Assembly (NCBI GenBank): GCA_002314325.1
Contig: DCFC01000039.1
Span: 49,265-98,051 of the forward strand
DNA: 48,787 nucleotides
DNA from: Megamonas hypermegale
GTDB taxonomy: Bacteria > Bacillota > Negativicutes > Selenomonadales > Selenomonadaceae
Direction of reading: 5' to 3'
In this document: one piece after another, positions 1 to 8,096 of the stretch
Layout: every line of letters begins with the position of its first letter
Position numbering within the stretch: position 1 is the stretch's first letter
Notes under the pieces: generated by a model
The model's input: only the letters and a program-made list of their open reading frames with translations
Told to the model about the DNA's origin: nothing
Databases searched by the model: none
Translations under genes and position numbers: made by a program

Positions 1-15
1 CAAAGAAAAATTGCC

Positions 16-76
16 CGGCGCAATATAAGAATAAATTAAGAAATAATTCTTTTTAACATATATTGCGTCGAACGGC
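16..76. repeat. Imperfect inverted repeat at the left edge
   Basis: The arms at 16-27 (CGGCGCAATATA) and 59-70 (TATATTGCGTCG) pair over 11 of 12 positions. A further GCC/GGC pair (13-15 with 74-76) forms across a three-base bulge. The AT-rich loop is about 31 bases long. No coding signal is seen in 1-124. The hairpin may be the end of a mobile or dispersed element lying outside the window. Confidence 0.4.
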
Positions 77-86
77 ACTTTTTTAA

Positions 87-120
87 TTCATTTTCTTTGA
101 CTTCAAAGAAAAATGAACAA
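87..120. repeat. Palindromic repeat, inverted relative to a copy at 48434
   Basis: This short palindrome centres on GACTTC flanked by CTTT/AAAG arms. A near copy in the opposite orientation lies at 48434-48472. The arms differ by one T:A pair on each side between copies (TTT versus TTTT), so the palindrome is kept in both. It looks like one member of a dispersed short repeat family. No function is visible. Confidence 0.5.
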
Positions 121-124
121 TAAT

Positions 125-161
125 AAAAAAGCAAGTAGCTGAGAAAACTACTTGCTTTTTT
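125..161. terminator. Bidirectional intrinsic terminator
   Basis: A perfect 14-bp stem (125-138 with 148-161, core GCAAGTAG/CTACTTGC) closes a 9-base loop, with A-runs on the left and T-runs on the right. It can therefore end transcription on either strand. It lies 38 bases past the stop codon of the minus-strand galactokinase gene and would terminate that transcript. Confidence 0.85.
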
Positions 162-198
162 ATATTTTATATTAAGAGAGTTAGAGAGAGCTGTTTAA

Positions 199-1470
199 TT
201 AGAATACTTTTACGCTGCCTGCATCGCGAACGTGTACTTCGTAGTATTCGTTTTTGAGAACGTTTTTAATGAAGGATTTGAATTCTTCAGCTTCCGTTCT
301 CGGAATAACGGAGAGGATTGCACCGGCAAATCCGCCGCCGTGAACACGGCATACACCGCTGTGACCGCTCTGGAAGTAAACTTCGTTCATTGCAAGTAAA
401 AGTGCAATACCCTGATGTCTGGAGTCCGGCGTAGCGCAGTTCTGCAAAAATCTCCAGGAAGAAAGACCGGATTCAGTAACGGTTTTTTCAAAGTTATCGT
501 AGTTATGTGCCTGGAATTCAGCTGCCAATTTGCGAACGCGTTCCGTTTCCGTGATGAAATGAACGGCACGCAGTACGGCACGGTCGCCGGCTTTTTCACG
601 CAGTGCAGGAAGGTTGTTCATAATATCTTCCATGCTTACGTCTTTCAGGTATTCTTTGCCGAAGAACTGAGAAATGGCTTTCATTTCTACCGTAATAGCT
701 GTATATTCACCGTCGAGTGCGGAGTGGTCTTCACCAGTTGGAGTAATAAAGAAATCGTATTTATCCTGAATTATTTTACTGTCAAGTTTAGTTACTGCCG
801 GATTGTCATAGTTGGCAAAGTCGATAGTAATCATACCGCCCGTAGCGCAAGCGAGCTGGTCGAGCAGACCGGATTTTTTGTCCCATTTATTGTTTTCGGA
901 CCACTGGCCTGCTTTGGCGATTTCCAGAGTGGAAATTTCCGCATTGTTGTAAAGATGATTTACGATTGTACCGATGAGCATTTCGAAGGAAGCGGATGAG
1001 CTTACGCCGGCTGCGCTTAAAACGGTTGTCGTCATGTATGCGTTGAAACCGCCGATTTTGCGTCCGTTCTGAGCGAGTTTTTCAAGCATACCTTTAATGA
1101 GTTTCACTGTACGGGAATCGCCGTCTTTTGCTTCAAAATCGTCGGCAGTTATTTCAAATTCATCGTATTCCATGCTTTTTACATGAATTTTATTATCGTC
1201 TCTAGTCGTAACGATGGCGATAGTGTCCATATCCGTGCTGGCGCCAATGATACGGCCGAGCTGATGGTCCGTGTGGTTGCCGATTACTTCGATACGGCCC
1301 GGAGAACTGAAGAAGCAAGCGTTGTCAACCGGATAAACAGCAGCAAATTCGTCAGCTAATTTCTGATAACGTTTAACCTGTGCCTGCGCACCCTGTTCAT
1401 CAACATTGTAAAGCTCCATTATTTTCTGTTTGGCTTCCTGCGATTTTAAGAATTCAATAATATTAGTCAT
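199..1470 (-). CDS. galK: Galactokinase-family GHMP kinase
   Basis: Predicted 423-residue GHMP-superfamily sugar kinase that phosphorylates galactose at C1 with ATP in the cytoplasm, the first step of the Leloir pathway. Seen: the substrate-binding N-terminal motif SPGRIEVIGNHTDH near residue 55, the GHMP phosphate loop AAGVSSSAS in the middle, and HGGGFAGA near the C-terminus. The usual galactokinase signature has GEHTDY; GNHTDH is a variant recalled from a clostridial subgroup, so another sugar as substrate is possible. The ATG at 1470 is chosen because GGAGGT sits 7 bases upstream; a TTG five codons earlier would overlap that site. The gene stands alone: no galT or galE is nearby. A promoter, a terminator-like leader hairpin and a cre-like site precede it. 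Confidence 0.8.
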   Translation of the reverse strand: MTNIIEFLKSQEAKQKIMELYNVDEQGAQAQVKRYQKLADEFAAVYPVDNACFFSSPGRIEVIGNHTDHQLGRIIGASTDMDTIAIVTTRDDNKIHVKSMEYDEFEITADDFEAKDGDSRTVKLIKGMLEKLAQNGRKIGGFNAYMTTTVLSAAGVSSSASFEMLIGTIVNHLYNNAEISTLEIAKAGQWSENNKWDKKSGLLDQLACATGGMITIDFANYDNPAVTKLDSKIIQDKYDFFITPTGEDHSALDGEYTAITVEMKAISQFFGKEYLKDVSMEDIMNNLPALREKAGDRAVLRAVHFITETERVRKLAAEFQAHNYDNFEKTVTESGLSSWRFLQNCATPDSRHQGIALLLAMNEVYFQSGHSGVCRVHGGGFAGAILSVIPRTEAEEFKSFIKNVLKNEYYEVHVRDAGSVKVF

Positions 1471-1489
1471 TGTACCTACCTCCAAAACT

Positions 1490-1503
1490 GGTAAACGTTT
1501 TCT
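1490..1503 (-). promoter_or_regulatory. cre-like or LacI-family operator in the galK leader
   Basis: GGTAAACGTTTTCT matches the catabolite-responsive element consensus at about 12 of 14 positions around the central CG, and has the AAACGTTT dyad typical of LacI/CcpA-family operators. It lies between the promoter and the ribosome site of galK, where a bound repressor would block elongation. No LacI-type regulator is encoded in the window. Confidence 0.5.
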
Positions 1504-1513
1504 TGAAATAGTA

Positions 1514-1541
1514 AAATAAAAAGGAAATTTCTTATTTCCTT
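1514..1541 (-). terminator. Terminator-like hairpin in the galK 5' leader
   Basis: Read on the minus strand, AAGGAAAT and ATTTCCTT pair perfectly (1534-1541 with 1521-1528) around a 5-base loop, followed by TTTTTTATTTTAC. The hairpin lies downstream of the promoter at 1567-1595 and upstream of the galK start. No minus-strand gene precedes it, because the neighbour is divergent. It is therefore a candidate attenuator rather than the end of another transcript. Confidence 0.5.
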
Positions 1542-1566
1542 CGTCACACCATTAACTTCTTTTTCT

Positions 1567-1595
1567 ATTATGATACTTTTACAGAAAAATGTCAA
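1567..1595 (-). promoter_or_regulatory. Sigma-70-type promoter of galK
   Basis: On the minus strand a perfect TTGACA (1590-1595) is followed after exactly 17 bases by CATAAT (1567-1572). This predicts a start near 1560 and a leader of roughly 90 bases. Confidence 0.75.
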
Positions 1596-1665
1596 GTAAA
1601 ATTTTAAATTTAATTTTTTTATCTATTTTCTGATAAAGTAGGCAGACTATCATCATTTATTTTGG

Positions 1666-1694
1666 TTGCTTTATCTTAAATTTCCGCCTATAAT
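1666..1694 (+). promoter_or_regulatory. Probable promoter of the FHA-phosphatase-RodA-PBP-kinase operon
   Basis: TTGCTT (1666-1671), a 17-base spacer and a perfect TATAAT (1689-1694) lie 33 bases upstream of the FHA gene. The -35 element is weak. No terminator is seen between here and 8884, so one transcript may run through folE2. Confidence 0.55.
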
Positions 1695-1727
1695 AAGGAA
1701 TTGATATATCTTTGGTGAGGTGAGAAA

Positions 1728-2165
1728 ATGGTGGATAAAGCTTTTCTTGTAGCATTGCAATACGGCATGCTTCTTTGCATCTGCGCTTTTATTTATTTTA
1801 CAGTAAAATCCATGTTCAAAGATTTAAAAAGCACATCTGCACTCAAACCGGTAAAAGAAAATACATCTAATCAGGTTGCTTTAATAGTTTTGGAAGCAGT
1901 TGATACAAAATTAGCCAATAAGAAAATATCGTTTTCCGGTCAGATATCCATTGGCCGAGGCAAGGAAAATGATGTTGTGCTCGATGATATCTATGTATCG
2001 CATCATCACGCCGTAATCAGTCCTGTCCGCAATCTTTACCAGATTGAGGATTTGCAGAGCCGCAACCATACATATATTAATGGAAACGTTTTAAACGGCA
2101 AAGCTTTTTTGCAAAACGGCGATATCATAAAAATCGGCTGTGTTACATTTCGTTTTGAGAGGTGA
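1728..2165 (+). CDS. Membrane-anchored FHA-domain protein (FhaB-like)
   Basis: A 145-residue protein with one N-terminal membrane segment (about residues 8-26) and a C-terminal forkhead-associated domain (about 70-140). FHA domains bind phosphothreonine peptides. The domain shows the expected ISIGRGKENDVVL, then YVSHHHAVI and LQSRNHTYING motifs, including the conserved R, S, H and N. The size and order (TM then FHA) match actinobacterial FhaB/FipA. It is the first gene of an operon with the PASTA kinase, its phosphatase, RodA and a PBP, so it probably recruits phosphorylated envelope proteins to the elongation machinery. GGTGAGGTGAG precedes the ATG. Confidence 0.85.
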   Translation: MVDKAFLVALQYGMLLCICAFIYFTVKSMFKDLKSTSALKPVKENTSNQVALIVLEAVDTKLANKKISFSGQISIGRGKENDVVLDDIYVSHHHAVISPVRNLYQIEDLQSRNHTYINGNVLNGKAFLQNGDIIKIGCVTFRFER

Positions 2166-2170
2166 TATCT

Positions 2171-2875
2171 ATGATAATTACTCATGCTACCGATATCGGC
2201 TGTGTACGCACTACCAATGAGGACAGCTATCTGTGCATTGAACCGCATATTTACGCTGTGGCTGACGGCATGGGAGGTCATGCTGCTGGAGAGGTTGCCA
2301 GCAAAATAATAATCGATACGATAAAAAACCGTCTGGAACATTTAAATCCCGATGACTGCACAGAGGAGCGTCTGCGCGGCGTCGTTCTGGAAGCCAATCA
2401 GGCTATAATAAATGCTTCGCAGCAAAATTCCGATTACAACGGCATGGGTTCGACGGTCAGTCTGTTTTATGTGCATTACGGTTATGCTACCTGGGCGCAG
2501 GTGGGCGACAGCCGCATTTATCTTTTGCGCAACGGGCAGATTTACCAGCTGACATCGGACCACTCGCTCGTGAATGAACTGCTCAAGCAGCGTAAAATTA
2601 CAGCGGAAGAGGCTGAGAATTTTCCGCATAAAAATATATTGACGAGAGCCGTCGGCATGTCGGGCAATCTGATGGTCGATACGGGCTGGTGCGATATTCT
2701 GGAACATGACAAGTTTGTAATCTGTTCCGACGGTCTCACCAATATGGTGGCCGACGAGCTCATTCGCGATATCTGTTATGAAAATACGAATGAAAGTAAA
2801 GCGCATAAATTAGTGCGAAAAGCTATCGAAAACGGTGGCAAGGATAATATTACCTGTATCGTGGTGGAAATATAA
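2171..2875 (+). CDS. PP2C-type Ser/Thr protein phosphatase
   Basis: A 234-residue PPM/PP2C phosphatase expected to dephosphorylate targets of the kinase encoded three genes downstream. All metal-binding signatures are present: TNEDSY near the N-terminus, VADGMGGHAAGEVAS (about residues 30-45), GDSRIYLL, CSDGLTNMV and the terminal GGKDNITCIVV. It is soluble, with no membrane segment. The ATG at 2171 is chosen because GAGAGGTG lies 6 bases upstream; an in-frame GTG at 2162 overlaps the end of the FHA gene. The stop shares one base with the next start (TAATG), which implies translational coupling with rodA. Confidence 0.93.
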   Translation: MIITHATDIGCVRTTNEDSYLCIEPHIYAVADGMGGHAAGEVASKIIIDTIKNRLEHLNPDDCTEERLRGVVLEANQAIINASQQNSDYNGMGSTVSLFYVHYGYATWAQVGDSRIYLLRNGQIYQLTSDHSLVNELLKQRKITAEEAENFPHKNILTRAVGMSGNLMVDTGWCDILEHDKFVICSDGLTNMVADELIRDICYENTNESKAHKLVRKAIENGGKDNITCIVVEI

Positions 2876-4119
2876 TGTCAAAATCATATTATTTTACACT
2901 TATTTTTCCTGTTTTACTGCTCTTTCTGGGAGCTTCAATCATCGGTATTAAACAGCAGAATTTAACGCCGGAAACTTTTGTTCCCGTTGCCGTTTTATCC
3001 GTACTGTTTATTATCGTTCAGCTGGTCAGCAGTAAATTCAAGAGAAAAGCCGACCAGTATCTGTTATCCATTGTTATTTTTCTGTCCAGTTTAAGCGCTG
3101 TGATGATTTTGCGCCTGAAACCGGATTTGTTTACGCATCAGCTGATGTGGATTGGCATTGGTCTGGTGATTTTTGCCGCAGTCGTCTTTTTTGCCGACAG
3201 ACTGCTTGACCTGCTCGATTATCCGTACGTTCTGGGTATCGGAGCACTCGTCATCATCTGCTCCGTACTGCTTTTGGGCACGGATATAAACGGCAATCGT
3301 AACTGGATTATATTAGGACCGGTGCAGGTTCAGCCGTCTGAATTTGCCAAACTGTTCATTATCGCGTTTCTGTCATCGTTTTTGTCGGAAAACAAAAACG
3401 TTCTGACACTGCCGAGCCGCGGCTGGAAATTTCTTCATTTTCCGCCGTTTCGTTTCCTGGCGCCGCTGCTTTTAATCTGGAGCGCGGCTATGCTGATGTT
3501 CGTCAGTCTGCGTGATTTGGGTTCGGCGCTGCTGTTTTTCGGTATCGTCATTATCATGACTTATGTGGCGACCGGCAAGAAAATATACGTGTTTTTGGCG
3601 CTGTTTTTCTTTTCTGTGTCGTCGTATATAAGTTATCTGTTCTTTGAACACGTGCGCACGCGCGTCGCTATCTGGCTTCATCCGTGGGACGACCCTATGG
3701 GCAGCGCCTATCAGATTGTTCAGTCGCTGTTTGCGTTTTCTTACGGGGGCATATTCGGTACGGGCTTTTCCTTCGGATTTCCGCTATTAATACCGGAGGT
3801 TCATACCGATTTTATTTTCGCCGCTATCGGTGAGGAGTTCGGCTTAATCGGCGTGTCGCTGTTGCTTTTGGCATATCTTTTGCTGTTCGTGCGCGGCATT
3901 AAGACGGCATTTTTCTGTACGAATGAAAAATATAAATTACTGGCATTCGGTTTATCCGTAACCATGCTGTTGCAGACTTTTATTATTCTCGCCGGTGTAA
4001 CGAAGCTTTTACCGCTGACCGGCATAACGTTACCTTTTATCAGTTACGGCGGCAGTTCTATGGTTTCATCTTTCATTTCGCTGGGGCTGTTATTCGCTCT
4101 TAGTACAAAGGAGAGATAA
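2875..4119 (+). CDS. RodA/FtsW/SpoVE-family SEDS glycosyltransferase
   Basis: A 414-residue polytopic membrane protein with about ten hydrophobic segments. SEDS proteins polymerise lipid II into glycan strands together with a class B PBP. Family motifs are visible: NGNRNWIILGPVQVQPSEFAKL in the first half, SLRDLGSALLFFG in the middle, FIFAAIGEEFGLIG, and near the end TGITLPFISYGGSSM. The start overlaps the phosphatase stop by one base, and the gene is followed two bases later by its likely partner PBP. Pairing with a short PBP and pknB/pstP-type genes favours a RodA-like (elongation) over an FtsW role; this is an inference. Confidence 0.9.
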   Translation: MSKSYYFTLIFPVLLLFLGASIIGIKQQNLTPETFVPVAVLSVLFIIVQLVSSKFKRKADQYLLSIVIFLSSLSAVMILRLKPDLFTHQLMWIGIGLVIFAAVVFFADRLLDLLDYPYVLGIGALVIICSVLLLGTDINGNRNWIILGPVQVQPSEFAKLFIIAFLSSFLSENKNVLTLPSRGWKFLHFPPFRFLAPLLLIWSAAMLMFVSLRDLGSALLFFGIVIIMTYVATGKKIYVFLALFFFSVSSYISYLFFEHVRTRVAIWLHPWDDPMGSAYQIVQSLFAFSYGGIFGTGFSFGFPLLIPEVHTDFIFAAIGEEFGLIGVSLLLLAYLLLFVRGIKTAFFCTNEKYKLLAFGLSVTMLLQTFIILAGVTKLLPLTGITLPFISYGGSSMVSSFISLGLLFALSTKER

Positions 4120-4121
4120 TC

Positions 4122-5543
4122 GTGCATAGACAAAATGATATTAATAAGCATATATACGTCATCGTCAAGGTTTTTGCCGTTTTGTTCGCCGTGATTTTTC
4201 TAAATCTGGCCTACATTCAGGTTTATGAAGCGGAAGATTTGCTCAATAATCCGCACAATTCGCATGTTATGGAAAAAGCCGCCGAAATTCAGCGCGGTAA
4301 AATCATTGACAACAGCGGCGTAATTCTGGCTGATACGCAAAAAGAAAAAAATTCGTTTAAGCGTGTTTATCCGTATGGTGAAGTTTTTGCGCCGCCGCTC
4401 GGTTACGTCAGCGACAAGCTCGGCTATTCCGGTATTGAGGCTTCGCAAAACGCCCAGCTTGCCGGAAACAATATGCAGATGCACGCACTCGGACCGCTGT
4501 CGCAGCTGTTTGAACCGCAGGTCGGCAATGATGTGCACTTGACGCTCAGTGCCACTTATCAGCAGGCCGCCTATGACGCGCTCGGCGAACGTAAAGGCGC
4601 CGTTGTCATTTTAAACCGCAAAACAGGCGAAATTCTCGCAATGGTGAGCAGACCGAGCTTCAATCCTAATGATATTGACGCTGAGTGGGATACATTGCGC
4701 ACGGATGAAAACAGTCCGCTCTTGAACCGTGCCAGTCAGGGACTGTATCCGCCGGGCTCGACGATAAAGCCGCTGATTGCCGACGGCGCGTTGACGAGCG
4801 GTGTGGCGACAACGGACACTATTGTAAATTGTACAGGTTCGTTATATATTAATAGTAGCTATTCGCTGGCCGACAGCTCCGGTGAAGTGCACGGCGCGGT
4901 AAATCTTGCCGGCGCCATTATGCACTCGTGCAACAGCTATTTCGGCACGATGGGGATACGGCTCGGTGAAGACGGTCTGGCGGAAACATTCTCCCGTTTC
5001 GGCTACGACCGGGAACTTGAGAGCGATTTTATCAATACAGCGCCTGAGCTGCCGGATTTTGCCAATCTGAGCGAAGGCGAACTGGCGCAGGTCGGTATCG
5101 GTCAGTCGACACTGCTCGTAACGCCGCTGCGCATGGCGATGCTCGCTGCAAGCATCGGCAATCAGGGTGTCCTGATGAAGCCGTTTCTCGTAAAACAGAT
5201 TACCTCTCCCGATAATACGGTCATTGAAACGCATGAGCCGGAAAAATGGCTCACCGTATCGTCGCCGGAGATAACGAATATTATTTATGCAGATATGAAA
5301 CAGGTTATTGCCTCAGGTACCGGAACGCGCGCTGCCGTGGACGGCATTGAAATGATAGGCAAGACCGGTACGGCCGAAAATTCCGCCGGAGCAGACCATG
5401 CCTGGTTTATCGGCTGTGCCAATATGCCTGATGAAGATATCGCCTTTGCTATTATTGTGGAAAACAGCGGTTTCGGCGGAGGCGAGGCAGCACCTATTAT
5501 AAAGAATATACTTACAAATATTTTAGCAAAGGAAGGGAAGTAA
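4122..5543 (+). CDS. Class B penicillin-binding protein (PbpA-like)
   Basis: A 473-residue peptidoglycan D,D-transpeptidase with an N-terminal membrane anchor (about residues 10-30), a short dimerisation region containing IQRGKIIDNSGVILA, and a C-terminal transpeptidase domain. The catalytic motifs are present in order: SxxK as GSTIKP, SxN as HSCNSYFG, and KTG as IGKTGTAEN. It is shorter than division PBPs (PBP2/FtsI) and resembles the PbpA partner of RodA in actinobacteria. The start is GTG at 4122 with AAGGAGA 8 bases upstream. The kinase gene begins one base after the stop. Confidence 0.92.
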   Translation: MHRQNDINKHIYVIVKVFAVLFAVIFLNLAYIQVYEAEDLLNNPHNSHVMEKAAEIQRGKIIDNSGVILADTQKEKNSFKRVYPYGEVFAPPLGYVSDKLGYSGIEASQNAQLAGNNMQMHALGPLSQLFEPQVGNDVHLTLSATYQQAAYDALGERKGAVVILNRKTGEILAMVSRPSFNPNDIDAEWDTLRTDENSPLLNRASQGLYPPGSTIKPLIADGALTSGVATTDTIVNCTGSLYINSSYSLADSSGEVHGAVNLAGAIMHSCNSYFGTMGIRLGEDGLAETFSRFGYDRELESDFINTAPELPDFANLSEGELAQVGIGQSTLLVTPLRMAMLAASIGNQGVLMKPFLVKQITSPDNTVIETHEPEKWLTVSSPEITNIIYADMKQVIASGTGTRAAVDGIEMIGKTGTAENSAGADHAWFIGCANMPDEDIAFAIIVENSGFGGGEAAPIIKNILTNILAKEGK

Positions 5544-5544
5544 A

Positions 5545-7359
5545 ATGTCTACGCTCTTAGGCAATCGTTATGAATTAATTGAACGTATCGGCGACGGCGG
5601 CATGGCGGAAGTTTACCGCGCTCATGATAAAATGCTGGACCGTTTTGTCGCCGTGAAGATTTTACATCCGCAATTTACAAGTGATGAGGCTTTTGTTAAA
5701 AGATTTCGCCGTGAAGCGCAGGGAGCTGCCAAATTGTCCCATCCCAATATCGTGAGTATTTACGATGTCGGCGACTGCGACGGGAAATATTACATTGTAA
5801 TGGAATATGTTAAAGGTGAAACCTTAAAAGACAAAATAAAGCGCGAAGGGCCGCTGCCAATTAATACGGCGCTGCAAATCGCCGAAGAAATAGCCAGTGC
5901 GCTGGAAAACGCTCATACCAACAATCTCGTACACTGCGATATCAAACCGCACAATATCCTAATCAATGAAGCAGGTCATGTCAAAGTGGCCGATTTCGGC
6001 ATTGCCCGCGCCACCAGTTCCTCGACCATAACGTATACCGGCTCCGTTGTCGGTTCAGTGCATTATTTCTCGCCGGAACAGGCAAAAGGCCATACGATAA
6101 GCCCGAAATCGGATATTTATTCGCTTGGTATCGTAATGTATGAAATGGTTACGGGGCAGGTTCCGTTCAACGGTGAAACGGCCGTCAGCATTGCCATCAA
6201 GCATTTGCAGGAAGCACCTATCCCGCCGCATGAGCTCAGAGAGGATTTGCCGCCGCTCGTAGAGGCAATCATCCTCAAATCCATGGACAAAAATCCCGAC
6301 AACAGATTTTCCAGCACGGAACTGATAAAGGAAATCGAACGCGCTAAAGTCAAGCCGTTCGACAGTGTCAACATTCCAGTCAACGACCCGTTTGCTACGC
6401 GGGTGCTGACGAACGAGGAAATGCAGGAACTGCAAAATATCGAGCCTGTTTCTGCACCGAAACAGACATCTCCTAAGCCGCAGCCTGTCTATCAGCCGGC
6501 ACCGCCTGCCGCGCCGGAGAAATCTTCCGGATTTTTTAATAAGAAATTTGCTTTCAGTCTGATAGTTATCCTGGTGCTGGGCTTTTGCATCGGCGCGTTC
6601 TTATCCTACGGCGATTTCTGGAGCAGTAAAACGGTTACTGTTCCTAATGTCGTGGGTATGAGCCAGGCGCAGGCAGAGGAAACGCTGAAAGCGGAAAATC
6701 TCCGTGTGGAAATAGCGGAAACCTTTGATGATAAAGTCGCCCCGGGCAAAGTCGCTTCGCAAACGCCGGAAGCCGGCAAGACAGTGAAGGAAAACCGCCT
6801 TGTTACCATTTACATCAGTAAAGGCGGCGAAGAAGTAACCATGCCGAACATCACGGGCATGATGCAAAATGAAGCGCAGTCTCAGCTGGCGAAACTGAAT
6901 TTGAAAATCGGCCAGGTGACGGAAGAGTTCTCCGATAAGCCGCAGGGAACAATATTGCGCCAGTCTGTAGCCGCCAACGGTAAAACCACGAAAGGCGCAA
7001 GCATTGATATTACTGTCAGCAAGGGCAAGGAAATTAAAAAAGTCAGCGTGCCTGACGTTACGGGAATGTCCGTTGATGCCGCCAAATCGGCTCTGTCGGC
7101 ACAGGGCTTGAACGTTTCCGCCTCGGCCGACAGCGGTCAGGTAACGGCGCAGAGCATACCGGGCGGCTCGCAGGTGGACAGCGGCTCTACTGTTTCGCTT
7201 ACAGTTACAGATAATTCAGCCGCCAATGCGCATAGAGCTAATTCTGCTGAAACAGATAACAATACTGTCGTAAATACACCGGCGCCAGAGCCGAATGCGT
7301 CAGCACCGAAGGAAAATACGACCGGCAATGTAGCCGTACCGCAAAGACAAAGAGATTAA
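5545..7359 (+). CDS. PASTA-domain Ser/Thr protein kinase (PrkC/PknB type)
   Basis: A 604-residue membrane kinase that senses peptidoglycan fragments or lipid II through extracellular PASTA repeats. Order: Hanks-type kinase domain (about 10-270) with glycine loop GDGGMAEV, VAVKIL lysine, catalytic loop HCDIKPHNIL, DFG and SPEQAKG; a proline-rich juxtamembrane stretch; one membrane segment (about 334-354); three PASTA domains (about 365-432, 433-500, 503-568); and a polar tail. The catalytic loop reads HCD instead of the usual HRD, making this a non-RD kinase. It is the last envelope gene of the operon; queC follows 13 bases later behind its own AAGGAGG. Confidence 0.93.
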   Translation: MSTLLGNRYELIERIGDGGMAEVYRAHDKMLDRFVAVKILHPQFTSDEAFVKRFRREAQGAAKLSHPNIVSIYDVGDCDGKYYIVMEYVKGETLKDKIKREGPLPINTALQIAEEIASALENAHTNNLVHCDIKPHNILINEAGHVKVADFGIARATSSSTITYTGSVVGSVHYFSPEQAKGHTISPKSDIYSLGIVMYEMVTGQVPFNGETAVSIAIKHLQEAPIPPHELREDLPPLVEAIILKSMDKNPDNRFSSTELIKEIERAKVKPFDSVNIPVNDPFATRVLTNEEMQELQNIEPVSAPKQTSPKPQPVYQPAPPAAPEKSSGFFNKKFAFSLIVILVLGFCIGAFLSYGDFWSSKTVTVPNVVGMSQAQAEETLKAENLRVEIAETFDDKVAPGKVASQTPEAGKTVKENRLVTIYISKGGEEVTMPNITGMMQNEAQSQLAKLNLKIGQVTEEFSDKPQGTILRQSVAANGKTTKGASIDITVSKGKEIKKVSVPDVTGMSVDAAKSALSAQGLNVSASADSGQVTAQSIPGGSQVDSGSTVSLTVTDNSAANAHRANSAETDNNTVVNTPAPEPNASAPKENTTGNVAVPQRQRD

Positions 7360-7372
7360 CAAGGAGGCTTTT

Positions 7373-8092
7373 ATGAACGCCGTTATTTTATTATCCGGTG
7401 GACTTGATTCCACAACTTGTATGGCTGTTGCCAAAAGTCAGGGATACGATTTGTATCCTATAAGTTTTAATTATCATCAACGCAATAAAATCGAATTGGA
7501 AAGTGCCAAACAGATTGCCGAATTTTTCGGCGCCAAAAGACATTTAATCATCGACACGAATATGAACGCCATCGGCGGCTCGGCGCTTACCGATGAACAT
7601 ATTGCTGTCCCGGATGGCGATGTTAACCGCTCGGAAGTGCCGGTAACATACGTACCGTCGCGCAATCTGATTTTCCTCAGCTATGCCCTCGGTTATGCCG
7701 AAGTAGTTAAAGCTGACGCTATTTTCATCGGCGTAAACGCTGTTGACTATTCCGGCTATCCTGACTGCCGTCCGGAATTTATCCGCAAATTCCAGGAACT
7801 TGCCAATTACGCCTGCAAAGCAACGGCAGTTGACGGCAAGAGCATTGAAATCGTAACGCCGCTGCAGAAACTGTCCAAAAAGGAAATAATCCAGCTCGGC
7901 AGCAAACTGGGCGCACCGTATCATTTGACGCGCAGCTGCTATAACGGCAGAGAGAAAGCCTGCGGTGTCTGCGACAGCTGCAAACTCCGTCTGAGAGGAT
8001 TTGCCGAAGCGGGCATTAAAGACCCGATTGCCTACGAAAAAATACCGGCGGACAATACGAAAAATCATATTACTTATGAAAATGGAGAGTGA
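7373..8092 (+). CDS. queC: 7-cyano-7-deazaguanine synthase
   Basis: A 239-residue ATP-dependent enzyme converting 7-carboxy-7-deazaguanine to preQ0, the precursor of queuosine in tRNA. The PP-loop ATP-pyrophosphatase motif LLSGGLDSTT is at residues 6-15. The zinc-binding cysteine cluster SCYNGREKACGVCDSCK is near the C-terminus, as expected for QueC. The stop overlaps the ribosome site of folE2, so the two preQ0 genes are coupled. queD and queE are not in the window. AAGGAGG lies just upstream of the ATG. Confidence 0.95.
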   Translation: MNAVILLSGGLDSTTCMAVAKSQGYDLYPISFNYHQRNKIELESAKQIAEFFGAKRHLIIDTNMNAIGGSALTDEHIAVPDGDVNRSEVPVTYVPSRNLIFLSYALGYAEVVKADAIFIGVNAVDYSGYPDCRPEFIRKFQELANYACKATAVDGKSIEIVTPLQKLSKKEIIQLGSKLGAPYHLTRSCYNGREKACGVCDSCKLRLRGFAEAGIKDPIAYEKIPADNTKNHITYENGE

Positions 8093-8096
8093 GCCC

